A DNA stretch of 55,550 nt from JAXLYX01 sp046351215 (GTDB lineage: Bacteria > Myxococcota_A > Polyangia > Polyangiales > Houyiibacteriaceae). The notes beneath the pieces were generated by a model. It ran no database searches and had not been told where the DNA came from. It saw nothing but the letters and a program-made list of their open reading frames with translations. Positions within the stretch are counted from its first letter, which is position 1, and the number at the start of each line of letters is the position of its first letter. The stretch covers positions 1 through 55,550 of the forward strand of contig JAXLYX010000027.1 of the NCBI GenBank assembly GCA_046351215.1, in the 5' to 3' direction. This document shows positions 27,763-36,858 of the stretch, piece after piece. Position numbers and translations under genes: made by a program.

Positions 27763-30700
27763 GTGGAGCTCGCTTCGCTCGGGGGATCGCGGTTCGAGGT
27801 CACTCGGCAGCTCGGCGCCGGTGGGATGGGCGTGGTCTACGAAGCGATCGACCGCGAGACCGGCGAGCGCGTCGCGCTGAAGACGCTCCAGCACCTCACG
27901 GCGCAATCGCTCTATCGGTTCAAGAACGAGTTCCGGGCGCTCCGAGGCATCTACCACCGCAACCTCGTGCGTCTCGGCGAGCTGCACGGGCAGGACGAGC
28001 AGTGGTTCTTCACGATGGAGCTCGTGGAGGGCACGAACGTGCTCCTGCACGTGCGGCCGAGGCCCGTCGTCCCGGCCACGGGCTCGCGGCCCGACGTCGC
28101 GAAGGCGACCGCGCCCCTCGAAGAGCGCGCAGGCCATGGTCCGCCGGCGGGGTTCCCGCACACGGACGAGGCGGACGAGGGGGACGATCGGACGCCCCCC
28201 GACGGAACGCCGATCGACGACGCCACCGTGGTCTCGCCGAACCGTCCGTCCACCGGCGAGGCGAGGGCCGCGGCTTCCTCGCCGGGTGTCGAGCCCGATT
28301 GGGAGCGCCTCGGCAAGGACCTGCAGCAGATCGTCGACGCCCTCGTCGCGCTGCACGACGCGGGCAAGGTGCATCGCGACCTCAAACCCTCGAACGTGCT
28401 GGTCACCGAGCAGGGCCGCGTCGTGCTCCTCGACTTCGGCCTCGTGATGGACGCCTACGAGGATCTCGCCGAAGGCACGGACCAGAACCTCGCGGGCACC
28501 ATCGGCTACATGGCGCCGGAGCAGGCGACGCTCGGCGGCACGGGACCGGCGGCGGACTACTACGCGCTCGGCGTGATCCTCTACCAGATGATCACGGGAC
28601 GGATGCCCTTCCAGGGACCGCCCGCGGAGATCCTCGCGCAGAAACGACTGGGGCCGCCGCCCGATCCGCGCGTCCTCTGCCCGAACGCGCCGGAGGAGCT
28701 GGCTCGGCTCGCGCTCGATCTCCTCTCGCCGACGCCCGAGGCGCGGCCGTCGGGAGAGGAAGTGAAGCGACGGCTCTCGAGGCATCAGCGACGCTCGTCG
28801 CGGCCGCCCTCGGGCTACGCCTCGGGGGAGTTCTCGGCCCCGACGATCGGCTTCTGCGTCGGTCGTGGCTCGGAGCTCGAGATCCTCCGCGCATCGCTCG
28901 ATCGGGCGCTCGGCGGCCGCTCCGCGAGCGTCCTGGTCTCCGGTCCCGCGGGCATCGGCAAGACCTTCCTCGTCTCGACGTTCCTCGACGAGGTACGGAA
29001 GGAGCGCCCCGAGGCGATCGTGCTGCGCTCGCGCGCCCGCCGGGACGAAGTCCTCCCCTTCCAGGCGATCGACGGTCTCGTCGATGCCACGAGCCACGCG
29101 CTGCTCCGCCTGCCCGAGGCCAAGGTCGCGCGCCTCCTGCCCGCGCGGACGCGCCTCCTCGTCGACGTGTTCCCGGTGCTGAGGCGCGTGCCGGCGATCG
29201 AGGCGCTCTCCGTCGACGAGATCGAGCTCCCGCCGAACGAGATCCGCATCGGCGCCTTCCGCGCCCTGCGCGATCTCCTGCACGAGCTGGCGCGGCAGTG
29301 GCCGGTCGTCGTGGCGGTCGACGATCTCCACGAGGCCGACTCCGACAGCGTCGTCGAGATCGCGAACCTCCTCGCGGGCGACAAGGCGCCGCCCTTCCTC
29401 TTCGTCGCCACCGCGCGCCCCACGGGGCATGCAGACGACCACGTCTTCACGCGGCTCGGCCTGCCGCCTTCCACCCGCAAGCTCGACCTCGCCCCCCTCT
29501 CGGACGAGGATGCGCGAGCGCTCGTCGAGCTCCTCCATCCCTCGGTCGACGAGCCCTCCATCGACGAGCTCGTCGGCGGCGCGGGAGGCCATCCCTTGCA
29601 CCTGCAAGAGATCGTCCGACACGCACGGAGCCACCCCGGCCGCCGCGGCATCACCCTCGAGGAGGCGATCGCCGAGCGCGTCTCGGCCCTCGAGCCCGAG
29701 ACGAGGACCCTCCTCGACTGCGTGGCGCTCCTCGATCGCCCGACGCCCGAGGCGGTGCTCGCCGCCGCGACGTCCCTCGAGCTCGGCCAGGTGCGGGCCG
29801 TGGGCATGCTCCTCGAGAACGCCCGGCTCGTGCGCACGGAGCGCGCCGACGGTCGTCTGACGCTCGAGCCGTTGCACGACCGCGTGACCCGGGCCGCTCT
29901 CGGAAAGCTCGAGGCCGGGCGCATCACGGAGCTCTGCGAGCGCCTGCTCGGAGGCCTCGACCGCGAGCCGGATCCCGCACGGCGTGACGATCTCTCGGTT
30001 CCCCTCCTCGAGGCGCTCGGACGGCACGGAGAGGCCGCGGAACGCCTCGTGGCCGCCGCCGCCTCGGCGGAGGCCCGCCTCGCCTTCGATCGAGCCGCCG
30101 CGCTCCTGCTCGAGGCGCTGCGTGTCGGCGAGCACGGTCGCGAGCAGGAGAAGATCCTCCGCGAACGCGCCGCTCGCTGCCTCCACTGGTCGGGCAGCCT
30201 GCCCGAGGCGGCCGAGCAGCTCGAGCGCGCCGCGCAGCTCACGACCGATCGCCTCGAGAAGGCGAGCCTCCTCGTGCGCGCCGCCGAGTCCTATGCGACG
30301 GCCTACGAGGCCCCTCGGATGGAGCGCGCCGCCGCGGCGGCGCTGCCGCTGCTCGGGCGCCGGTACCCGGATACGCCGGCGCGCAAGGTCTTGGCGCTCC
30401 TCCGCTCCTTCGCGGCCCTCGCCTTCCTGCCGATCGGCTCGCTGCTCTCGCGGAAGGGCGCCGAACGCCAGACCGAGTGGAGGCTCCTCCATTCGCTCGC
30501 CATGTCGATGCAGATCGGCTCCTACGTCACGACCGATCTCCTGCTCGGGGCGGTGGCGACGTTCGACGCGATCCTCCTCGGCCAGAAGCTCGGTCCGTCG
30601 ATCGAGAGGGTGCGCGGCCTCTGGATGGAGTCGATCATCCTGCTCGCGTCGGGGCTGCGGCGGGCGTCGCAGAAGGCGCTCGCCTCGCTCGACGTGATGG

Positions 30701-31620
30701 CCCGCTCGCTCGGGGACCACGCGGCACAGGGCTCGGCGTGCTTCGGTCGGACGATCTCGCTCACGAAGCTCGATCGGTTCGAGGCGGCGGAGGAGGCGGC
30801 GGAAGCCGGCCTGGTCCACGCCCCGTGGATGGGCGCGTTCGAGTACGTCGGGATGACGTCGCGCGTCGGCCTGGTCCAGATGCTGACGGGACATCTGACG
30901 CGATCGGTGACATGGACGCGACGGGCGCTCGATCGCGCACGCCCGGACGTCGACAACCGCCTGCTCTCGGTCGTGCGGGACACGCTGGCCGTGCAGCTCG
31001 CGATCCTCGGACGTCCGAACGACGGCGAGGAACGCTTCTCGAAGCTGCTCGGCGAGGAGGTCTGGACGAACGGCCGGGTCCAGGTCGGCCTCGGGATGGG
31101 CCTCTTCCACTGCTACGAGACGGGCAACGACGGTCCGCTCGTCGAGGCGCTGCTCCGGGCCCACCAGACGTCCGCCGTCTCTCCGTCGCACGTCGCCGAC
31201 GAGGAGCTCGTCCAGTACCTCATGGCCGCCTACATCCACGCGCGACGGGCCCTCGCGGGCACGACTCGGTCGCGAGGGGATCTCGCCGGGAGTCTCCGCC
31301 CGGTGCGGACGATCGCGCGGTGGCGCATGTTCCGCGCGCACCTCCCCGTGCTCGAGGCCGCGGCGCTCCTCGTCGACGGACGGCCCGAGAAGGCCCTCGC
31401 GCGGCTCGAAGTGGCCGAGCGGCTCGCGCGCGAGGACGACAACCCGTGGGCGACCTTCGAGGCCATCGCGATGCGGGTCCGTGCCTACGTCCGGCTCGGC
31501 TACGAGCGCGACGCGCGGCTCCACCTCCGCATGGCGCTCGCGCTCGCGGAGGAGCAGCGCTGGACCCGACGCGATGCCCGACTCCGCGCCGAGCTCGGAC
31601 GTCTCCTCGATCGGGACTGA
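27763..31620 (+). CDS. Ser/Thr protein kinase fused to AAA-type ATPase with TPR-like tail
   Basis: This is a 1285-residue cytoplasmic protein. The kinase domain (about 10-345) has the glycine loop GAGGMGVVY, VALK lysine, catalytic HRDLKPSN near 203, DFGLV near 225 and GTIGYMAPEQ. A disordered Pro/Asp-rich insertion of about 90 residues sits between the N-lobe and the catalytic loop, where most kinases have a short link. An ATPase domain (about 365-640) has Walker A GPAGIGKT near 394 and Walker B VVVAVDDLHEAD. The remaining 600 residues are helical, Ala/Leu/Glu-rich and look like TPR repeats. Such STPK-ATPase proteins are abundant in myxobacteria. The start is GTG 27763 (GAGGA upstream) or ATG 27721. 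Confidence 0.93.
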   Translation: MELASLGGSRFEVTRQLGAGGMGVVYEAIDRETGERVALKTLQHLTAQSLYRFKNEFRALRGIYHRNLVRLGELHGQDEQWFFTMELVEGTNVLLHVRPRPVVPATGSRPDVAKATAPLEERAGHGPPAGFPHTDEADEGDDRTPPDGTPIDDATVVSPNRPSTGEARAAASSPGVEPDWERLGKDLQQIVDALVALHDAGKVHRDLKPSNVLVTEQGRVVLLDFGLVMDAYEDLAEGTDQNLAGTIGYMAPEQATLGGTGPAADYYALGVILYQMITGRMPFQGPPAEILAQKRLGPPPDPRVLCPNAPEELARLALDLLSPTPEARPSGEEVKRRLSRHQRRSSRPPSGYASGEFSAPTIGFCVGRGSELEILRASLDRALGGRSASVLVSGPAGIGKTFLVSTFLDEVRKERPEAIVLRSRARRDEVLPFQAIDGLVDATSHALLRLPEAKVARLLPARTRLLVDVFPVLRRVPAIEALSVDEIELPPNEIRIGAFRALRDLLHELARQWPVVVAVDDLHEADSDSVVEIANLLAGDKAPPFLFVATARPTGHADDHVFTRLGLPPSTRKLDLAPLSDEDARALVELLHPSVDEPSIDELVGGAGGHPLHLQEIVRHARSHPGRRGITLEEAIAERVSALEPETRTLLDCVALLDRPTPEAVLAAATSLELGQVRAVGMLLENARLVRTERADGRLTLEPLHDRVTRAALGKLEAGRITELCERLLGGLDREPDPARRDDLSVPLLEALGRHGEAAERLVAAAASAEARLAFDRAAALLLEALRVGEHGREQEKILRERAARCLHWSGSLPEAAEQLERAAQLTTDRLEKASLLVRAAESYATAYEAPRMERAAAAALPLLGRRYPDTPARKVLALLRSFAALAFLPIGSLLSRKGAERQTEWRLLHSLAMSMQIGSYVTTDLLLGAVATFDAILLGQKLGPSIERVRGLWMESIILLASGLRRASQKALASLDVMARSLGDHAAQGSACFGRTISLTKLDRFEAAEEAAEAGLVHAPWMGAFEYVGMTSRVGLVQMLTGHLTRSVTWTRRALDRARPDVDNRLLSVVRDTLAVQLAILGRPNDGEERFSKLLGEEVWTNGRVQVGLGMGLFHCYETGNDGPLVEALLRAHQTSAVSPSHVADEELVQYLMAAYIHARRALAGTTRSRGDLAGSLRPVRTIARWRMFRAHLPVLEAAALLVDGRPEKALARLEVAERLAREDDNPWATFEAIAMRVRAYVRLGYERDARLHLRMALALAEEQRWTRRDARLRAELGRLLDRD

Positions 31621-31668
31621 CACCCACGGCGGGAACCGTGCGAGCCTCCACGTGGGAGGAGGATTTCC

Positions 31669-32490
31669 ATGGATGCGTTCCGGGATCGGGTGGCGATCGT
31701 GACGGGAGCGGGCTCGGGGATCGGACGCGCGATCTCCGTCGCCCTGGGCCGACGCGGCGCGCGGGTGATCGTCACGGACCTCGACCTCGCCTCGGCGGAG
31801 GCGACGGCGGAGATGGTCCGACGCGCGGGGGCCGAGACGAGCGCGCACCGGGTCGACGTCGTCGATCCGGGCGACGTCTCGGAGATCGTCGACCACACGG
31901 TACGGGTGCACCGACGGCTCGATCTGCTCTTCAACAACGCGGGGATCGCGGTCGGCGGCGAGGCGCGCGACACGACGCTCGCGGAGTGGCATCGCACGAT
32001 CGACGTGAACCTGCTCGGCGTGGTCCACGGCGTCCACGCCGCGTATCCGGTGATGATCCGGCAGGGATCGGGCCACATCGTGAACACCGCGAGCGTGGCC
32101 GGGCTCTCGCCCGTCCCCGGCCTCGTCGCGTACGCGGCGACCAAGCATGCGGTGGTCGGGCTCAGCACCTCGCTCCGCGCGGAGGCGAAGAGCTACGGAG
32201 TCCGGGTCTCGGCGCTCTGCCCCGGGGTGATCGACACCGCGATCCTGGATCGCAGCGCGGTCAAGGGCGGCGTCGATCGCGAGTGGGTGACGAAGACCGC
32301 TCGACGCGTCGCCACGCCGGCCGAGGAGTGCGCGCGCGTCGCCCTCCGCGGCATCGAGCGGAACCAGGCGATCATCCTCGTGACGGGACACGCCAAGGCG
32401 ATGGCGTGGCTCGAGCGCTTCGCGCCGAGGACGACCGACCTCGTCTCGGGTCTCGTGGCGAAGGAGCTCCACCGCCGCCGGCGCGGGTGA
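31669..32490 (+). CDS. Short-chain dehydrogenase/reductase
   Basis: This is a 273-residue classical SDR using NAD(P)H. The cofactor motif TGAGSGIG is at 12-19, and an Asp (VTDLD) after the second strand suggests NAD(H) preference. NNAG is near 87-90. The catalytic Ser lies in the TASVAG region and the YxxxK motif is Tyr155/Lys159. The C-terminal extension beyond 250 is longer than the minimal family. GGAGGAGG precedes ATG 31669, 48 bases after the kinase stop, so co-transcription with it is possible. The substrate is unknown. It is convergent, end to end, with the methyltransferase gene. Confidence 0.93.
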   Translation: MDAFRDRVAIVTGAGSGIGRAISVALGRRGARVIVTDLDLASAEATAEMVRRAGAETSAHRVDVVDPGDVSEIVDHTVRVHRRLDLLFNNAGIAVGGEARDTTLAEWHRTIDVNLLGVVHGVHAAYPVMIRQGSGHIVNTASVAGLSPVPGLVAYAATKHAVVGLSTSLRAEAKSYGVRVSALCPGVIDTAILDRSAVKGGVDREWVTKTARRVATPAEECARVALRGIERNQAIILVTGHAKAMAWLERFAPRTTDLVSGLVAKELHRRRRG

Positions 32491-33378
32491 TCACCCGCGT
32501 CCGACGAAACGCGCGAGCCGGAACTCGTCCGACGGATCGCCGTCGGTCTGCTCGAGCCAGGGGACCCGCGCGAGCCACGGCGTTCCCGGACCGAAGGAGA
32601 CGAGGCGGAGCGGCGCGGGCGCGCACGCCGCACGGAGCCTCTCGAGCACGTCGTCGAGCACGCGTCCCTTGAACGGCGTCACGAGGACGAAGACGGTGGC
32701 GCCCGCGAAGTCGGCCGTGCGCGCGTCCCCCGCGCGGAGCTCGACGTCGGCGAGCTCGAGGTCGCGCGCGGCCCGCTCTCCGACGGAAGCGAGGCCTTCG
32801 TCGAGCTCGAGGCCCCTCGTCTTCCGACCTGTCAGGAGGTGGAGGAGGAGGGGGATGCGGCCGATGCCCGAGCCGACGTCGCAGACGACGTCGTTCTCGC
32901 CGAGGCCTCCGTGGTCGACGAGATCGAGCACGACGCTGGCGGGGGCGGGCTCGTAGTGGATGAGCTCGTCGCCCGGCGCGATGCCGGTCTCGGCGACCCG
33001 GGGAAGACCGAGCAGCCCGTCGACGAAGGCATCGAGGGGCTCCTCGACGACGTGGGCATGCCTCTCGGCGCGCGCCGTGTAGGCGGTCAGCGGATCGAGC
33101 CAGACGCGGAGCGAGGCCCCGGAGACGCGCCCCTCGCGGATCTCGTCGCGGAGGCCGGCGAAGAGCTCGCGATCCGCGCGTTCGAGCGAGGCGGTCCCCT
33201 CGGCCACGCGCGCGGCGAGAGCCCTGGCCTCCGGATCGGCACGACGGTGGGCGAGGAGCTCGGCCGCGAGCGCGAGCTCGGACCGGATCGCATGGCGATC
33301 GGCGAAGCGCGTCGGCCCGTCGAGCGAGGCATCGGCCCCGAGTCGCGCAAGGAGGTCGTGGATGTCGCGTGTCTCCAT
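32491..33378 (-). CDS. SAM-dependent methyltransferase-like protein
   Basis: This is a 295-residue protein. A helical N-terminal region (1-140) of unknown type precedes a class I methyltransferase fold: motif I VVCDVGSGIGRIPLLL near 165-180, an acidic ELDEG after strand 2, and GDAR then FVLVTPFKG as later strands. The substrate could be small molecule or protein. GAGGA lies 9 bases before ATG 33378. Its stop abuts the stop of the convergent SDR with no intergenic base. It is divergent from the Crp/Fnr regulator. Confidence 0.82.
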   Translation of the reverse strand: METRDIHDLLARLGADASLDGPTRFADRHAIRSELALAAELLAHRRADPEARALAARVAEGTASLERADRELFAGLRDEIREGRVSGASLRVWLDPLTAYTARAERHAHVVEEPLDAFVDGLLGLPRVAETGIAPGDELIHYEPAPASVVLDLVDHGGLGENDVVCDVGSGIGRIPLLLHLLTGRKTRGLELDEGLASVGERAARDLELADVELRAGDARTADFAGATVFVLVTPFKGRVLDDVLERLRAACAPAPLRLVSFGPGTPWLARVPWLEQTDGDPSDEFRLARFVGRG

Positions 33379-33521
33379 GCCTGTCCGTCCTCGGGCCTCG
33401 CTTCCGCCCGGAGGGTCCCCGGAGGCGAAACCTAACCCGGCGCCGGCCGCGAGGGCATACCGACCGCCCGGAGACGTTCTCTCCTTTCCCGGGACGGCTC
33501 CGCGCGGTAACAAGCGGGGAC

Positions 33522-34226
33522 ATGACCAGCGTGGCCGACATGGCCCGTCGCCTCGGCGGGATGCGCTCCTTGCGGGGGCTCCCGGAAGCCCTCCTCCTCG
33601 AGCTCGCTTCGCGCGTGGCCTCGCGAACGCTCGAGGCCGGCGACGTGGTGTTCCGGGCCGGGGAGACGGCGACGTCGTTCACGTTCGTCGTGTCGGGCCT
33701 CGTGAAGGTGGTGCGCTCGCTCCCGGACGGCACCTCCTCGATCGTCGGCCTCTTCGGGCCCCGTGACTCGGTCGGCGACGCCGCCGTCCTCGGCCGATCG
33801 ACCTATCCCGCCAGCGCCCTGGTGGCGAGCGACAGGGCGACGGTGCTCCGGGTCGACGCGACCCCCGTCCTCGATTCCATGGCCCGCGATCCGTCGGTCG
33901 CAGCGGCGATGAATCGGGCGCTCCTCGACCACACGGCCGCGCTCCAGGCCAAGATCGCGGTGCTCACGGCGGGCTCCGCCGAGCAGCGCGTCGCGACCCT
34001 CCTGCTCCTCCTCGCCGAGCGCTTCGGGGACGAGGACGAGTCGGGCTCGACGCTCATCCCCCTCGCGCTCTCGCGTCCGGAGCTCGCGAGCCTCGTCGGG
34101 ACGACCCCCGAGACCGTGATCCGCACGCTGACGCGCTTCAAGAAGGCCGGCTGGGTCGTGACCGAGGCCGAGGGGCTCGCGATCCACGCGCCCGAGAAGC
34201 TGCGCGAGATCACGCGCGGCGCCTGA
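33522..34226 (+). CDS. Crp/Fnr-family transcriptional regulator
   Basis: This is a 234-residue regulator. The N-terminal cyclic-nucleotide-binding-type beta barrel (about 15-130) has VVFRAGETATSFTFVVSGLVKVVR. It lacks the cysteines of Fnr, and the phosphate-binding arginine/serine pair of Crp is not evident, so the ligand is unknown. A dimerisation helix follows, then the HTH_Crp winged helix (about 180-225) with LSRPELASLVGTTPETVIRTL. It probably controls itself and perhaps the divergent methyltransferase gene 143 bases away. ATG 33522 is preceded by CGGGGA. Confidence 0.92.
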   Translation: MTSVADMARRLGGMRSLRGLPEALLLELASRVASRTLEAGDVVFRAGETATSFTFVVSGLVKVVRSLPDGTSSIVGLFGPRDSVGDAAVLGRSTYPASALVASDRATVLRVDATPVLDSMARDPSVAAAMNRALLDHTAALQAKIAVLTAGSAEQRVATLLLLLAERFGDEDESGSTLIPLALSRPELASLVGTTPETVIRTLTRFKKAGWVVTEAEGLAIHAPEKLREITRGA

Positions 34227-34300
34227 GGCGCGGACGGGGACGGTCGATCGCGCTCGTTCGGGACTATCCCCTGGGAGCGTTCCCACGTAGCGTCTGCATC

Positions 34301-34792
34301 GTGTCGGCATCCGACGTCACGTCGCTCTCGCGAGGGCCGGACCACTCGTTCTTCGCGTGGAGGAACGTGCACGTCCTCGTGATCGGCACGGACATCACGC
34401 CTTCGCTCGTCGAGACCGCCTACGACTGCGGCCGGGAGTTCGAGCTCCGCTTCCCCGGCCCGCACGGCGTGCTCATCGACTACCACGGCTCGCTGCGCGT
34501 CCCGCCCTTCGCCGTGCGCGCCGTCGTGGCGGAGGTCGCGCGGAAGGCCGTCGGCCACGAGGTCGTCGCCCGGGCCGTCGTCATCCGGGGCAGCGGCTTG
34601 CTCGGGAACGCCCTGCGCTCGTTCGTCACGGCGGCGGCCGGCATCGGGCGGCGCTACCCTCAGAGGTTCTGCGTCGACGTGCCCTCGGCCACGGAATTCC
34701 TCGGGAACGAGATGGGCGGGCTCGAACCGCGACAGGCCCTGACGGCCCGGATCGAGGCCGAGCAGCGCCGTCTCGGGCTGCGGATCGAGTAG
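34301..34792 (+). CDS. STAS-like paralog family protein, member A
   Basis: This is a 163-residue protein with a GTG start and a TAGCGT hexamer 7 bases upstream. The alternating hydrophobic pattern (VHVLVIG, GVLIDYHG, ARAVVIRGSG) and long amphipathic helices fit an alpha/beta STAS-like fold. The segment VVIRGSGLLGNALRSFV corresponds in position and residues to VIVLPGEGFWVSAARSFL in the protein at 36859 and to related segments in those at 43361, 50401 and 51715, so it belongs to the same family. It lies just upstream of argG on the same strand. The function is unknown; it has no signal or membrane segment. Confidence 0.65.
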   Translation: MSASDVTSLSRGPDHSFFAWRNVHVLVIGTDITPSLVETAYDCGREFELRFPGPHGVLIDYHGSLRVPPFAVRAVVAEVARKAVGHEVVARAVVIRGSGLLGNALRSFVTAAAGIGRRYPQRFCVDVPSATEFLGNEMGGLEPRQALTARIEAEQRRLGLRIE

Positions 34793-34853
34793 GGGAGACC
34801 CCCCCTTCCCCCCGACCGGCATCCCGGGCGTTTCGCGCTATGCTCGGCCCCCC

Positions 34854-36203
34854 ATGAGCCGCATCTACCGCACGCTTCCTCCCGTCGGGACCCACATCGG
34901 CATCGCCTTCTCGGGCGGCCTCGACACCCGATGCGCCGTCGCATGGCTTTCGCGCAACGGCATGAACGTCCACGCCTACACGGCCGACCTCGCGCAGCCC
35001 GACGAGGCGAATCCGGCGGACATCCCGCCGAGCGCCCTCGAGCACGGTGCGGTCGCCGCGAAGCTCGTCGACTGCCGGGACGCGATGGTGCGCGAGGGCA
35101 TCGTCGCCATCCAGTGCGGCGCCTTCCACCTCTCCACGGGCGGCAAGAAGTACTTCAACACCACGCCGCTCGGCCGCGCCGTGACGACGACAGCGATCGT
35201 GCGCGCGATGCGCGAGGACGGCGTGCACGTCTTCGGCGACGGCAGCACGCACAAGGGCAACGACATCCAGCGGTTCTACCGCTACGGCATCTTCGTCGAC
35301 CCGAACCTGAAGATCTACAAGCCCTGGCTCGATCCGAAGTTCGTCGGAGAGCTCGGCGGCCGCACGGAGATGAGCGAGTACCTCATCAAGCACGGCCTGC
35401 CGTACAAGATGGGCACCGAGAAGGCGTACTCGACCGACTCGAACGTGCTCGGCGCCACGCACGAGGCCAAGGATCTCGAGCTCCTCTCGAGCGGCATCCG
35501 CATCGTCAATCCGATCATGGGCGTCGCCCACTGGAAGAAGGACGTCGCGATCGAGGCGGAGGAGATCACCATCGCCTTCCAGCAGGGCGTCCCCGTCTCG
35601 ATCAACGGCAAGACCTTCGGCTCCACGTTCGAGCTCTTCCTCGAGTGCAATCGCATCGGAGGTCGTCACGGACTCGGCATGAGCGATCAGATCGAGAACC
35701 GTGTGATCGACGCCAAGAGCCGCGGCATCTACGAAGCCCCCGGCATGGCGCTCCTGCACCTGGTCTACGAGCGCCTGCTCTCCGCGATCCACAACGAGAA
35801 CACGCTCGACGCCTACTTCGTCCAGGGCCGTCGGCTCGGCCGCCTGCTCTACGAGGGCAAGTGGTACGACCCGGAGGCGATGATGATCAAGGACGCGCTC
35901 ACCCGCTGGGTCGCTCCTTCGATCACGGGCGAGGTCACGGTCGAGCTGCGTCGCGGCGACGACTACTCGATCGTCGACACGAAGGCCGAGTACATGGCCT
36001 ACGCGCCCGAGAAGCTCTCGATGGAGAAGGTCGAGGACGCTCCGTTCACCCCCGAGGACCGCATCGGCGCCCTCGAGATGCAGAGCCTCAACGTCACCGA
36101 CAACCGCGCGTTCCTCCTCCACCACCTCTCGAGCGTGCAGAAGCTCGGAGCCGGCAACGCGGATCCCAAGCTGAAGTCGCTCCTCTCCTCCGGCGAGGAG
36201 TGA
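34854..36203 (+). CDS. argG: Argininosuccinate synthase
   Basis: This is a 449-residue cytoplasmic enzyme that joins citrulline and aspartate with ATP to make argininosuccinate in arginine synthesis. The PP-loop ATP site AFSGGLDT is at 18-25. The length and the STGGKKYFNTTPLGRAVT block match the longer, Escherichia coli-like type rather than the approximately 400-residue type common in many bacteria. A TATGCT hexamer lies 9 bases before the ATG. No other arginine gene is adjacent. A perfect 14-bp stem terminator follows. Aspartate use here and aspartase at 3174 meet at the same metabolite, but the genes are far apart. Confidence 0.96.
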   Translation: MSRIYRTLPPVGTHIGIAFSGGLDTRCAVAWLSRNGMNVHAYTADLAQPDEANPADIPPSALEHGAVAAKLVDCRDAMVREGIVAIQCGAFHLSTGGKKYFNTTPLGRAVTTTAIVRAMREDGVHVFGDGSTHKGNDIQRFYRYGIFVDPNLKIYKPWLDPKFVGELGGRTEMSEYLIKHGLPYKMGTEKAYSTDSNVLGATHEAKDLELLSSGIRIVNPIMGVAHWKKDVAIEAEEITIAFQQGVPVSINGKTFGSTFELFLECNRIGGRHGLGMSDQIENRVIDAKSRGIYEAPGMALLHLVYERLLSAIHNENTLDAYFVQGRRLGRLLYEGKWYDPEAMMIKDALTRWVAPSITGEVTVELRRGDDYSIVDTKAEYMAYAPEKLSMEKVEDAPFTPEDRIGALEMQSLNVTDNRAFLLHHLSSVQKLGAGNADPKLKSLLSSGEE

Positions 36204-36211
36204 GACGAGGC

Positions 36212-36251
36212 CACGATCGAGGACCGCCGATCACGCGTCCTCGATCGTGGA
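36212..36251 (+). terminator. Terminator-like hairpin after argG
   Basis: A perfect 14-bp inverted repeat (CCACGATCGAGGAC at 36212-36225, its complement at 36238-36251) with a 12-base loop lies 9 bases after the argG stop. No T-run follows, as is common in such GC-rich genomes. Confidence 0.65.
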
Positions 36252-36417
36252 GACTTGATCGCGACGCCGATCCGATCGGAAAGTTGCTGCACCAGGTTCC
36301 CGGAGTGAGAGGCCTGTAGACGCCGGATGCGGTCGGGGGGAGTCCCGCATCCGGCGTTGCATTTCCGTCGGAACCCACGTTCACGTCCACGATCCCGGGC
36401 ACGCGAACGTGCACGTC

Positions 36418-36798
36418 TCAGTGCGGCTGCATGCAGGGGCAGCTCCCCTGCTCCGCGCACGTGCACTGGCCACCGCTGCTCGGACACGTTCCTCCGTGCA
36501 TGCACGGGCAGCTCGGGCTCGGAGCCTCTCCCGCGGAACCCGCCGCCGCGGCCTGGGGGCACGTGCCGCCCTGCGCGTGCGGGCACGTGCCGTCCTGCGC
36601 GTGAGGGCAGGTCGCATCGTGTGCGTGAGGACACGTTCCATCCTGTGCGTGGGGACACGTCGCCGACTCGTCGTGGTGAGCCGCATGATGGGGACACGTC
36701 GCAGGCGTGGAGGACGCTTCGCTCCTCTGCGCGGAATCGTGCGCGCAGGCCGAAGCACCGAGAGCGAGGACGAAGGTGAGTGCGAGTCGCAGGGTCAT
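36418..36798 (-). CDS. Exported Cys/His-repeat protein, probable metal binder
   Basis: This is a 126-residue protein with an N-terminal signal (hydrophobic 4-17; Cys18 may be lipidated, although the preceding ASA is a weak lipobox). The mature part has 14 cysteines in total with Cys18. TCPH occurs at 34, 47, 55, 63 and 71 and TCPQ at 79, most at an exact 8-residue period. They are followed by CPCM, TCPS, CTC and a second CPCM. Alternating Cys and His on a regular spacing suggests binding of several soft metal ions such as copper or zinc. The family is not known to me. It has a CATGCT hexamer 6 bases before its ATG and is divergent from the gene at 36859. Confidence 0.75.
   Translation of the reverse strand: MTLRLALTFVLALGASACAHDSAQRSEASSTPATCPHHAAHHDESATCPHAQDGTCPHAHDATCPHAQDGTCPHAQGGTCPQAAAAGSAGEAPSPSCPCMHGGTCPSSGGQCTCAEQGSCPCMQPH
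36553..36660 (-). repeat. 24-bp period repeat encoding TCPHxxxx
   Basis: Four full 24-base units and a partial fifth encode the octapeptide TCPHAxDG and variants (residues 47-82 of the Cys/His protein). Units differ mainly at silent or conservative positions, which indicates recent tandem duplication. Confidence 0.85.
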
Positions 36799-36804
36799 GA
36801 CGAG

Positions 36805-36810
36805 AGCATG
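36805..36810 (-). promoter_or_regulatory. -10-like hexamer of the Cys/His-repeat gene
   Basis: CATGCT (minus strand) ends exactly 6 bases before the ATG at 36798, which lacks a Shine-Dalgarno site. Confidence 0.4.
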
Positions 36811-36858
36811 CCAAGACGCGCGTCCGCACGCGAGGGCCCATGCTAGGCTCGGTCTCCC

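Noticed and set aside
27484..32472. 1662-codon open frame on the minus strand
   Set aside because: It is antisense to the kinase-ATPase and the SDR gene, both with clear catalytic motifs. Its composition is Arg/Glu/Asp-rich without domains.
36553..36660. Regular 24-bp repeats considered as a CRISPR array
   Set aside because: There are no unique spacers, the units are directly adjacent, and they keep an open frame encoding TCPH octapeptides.
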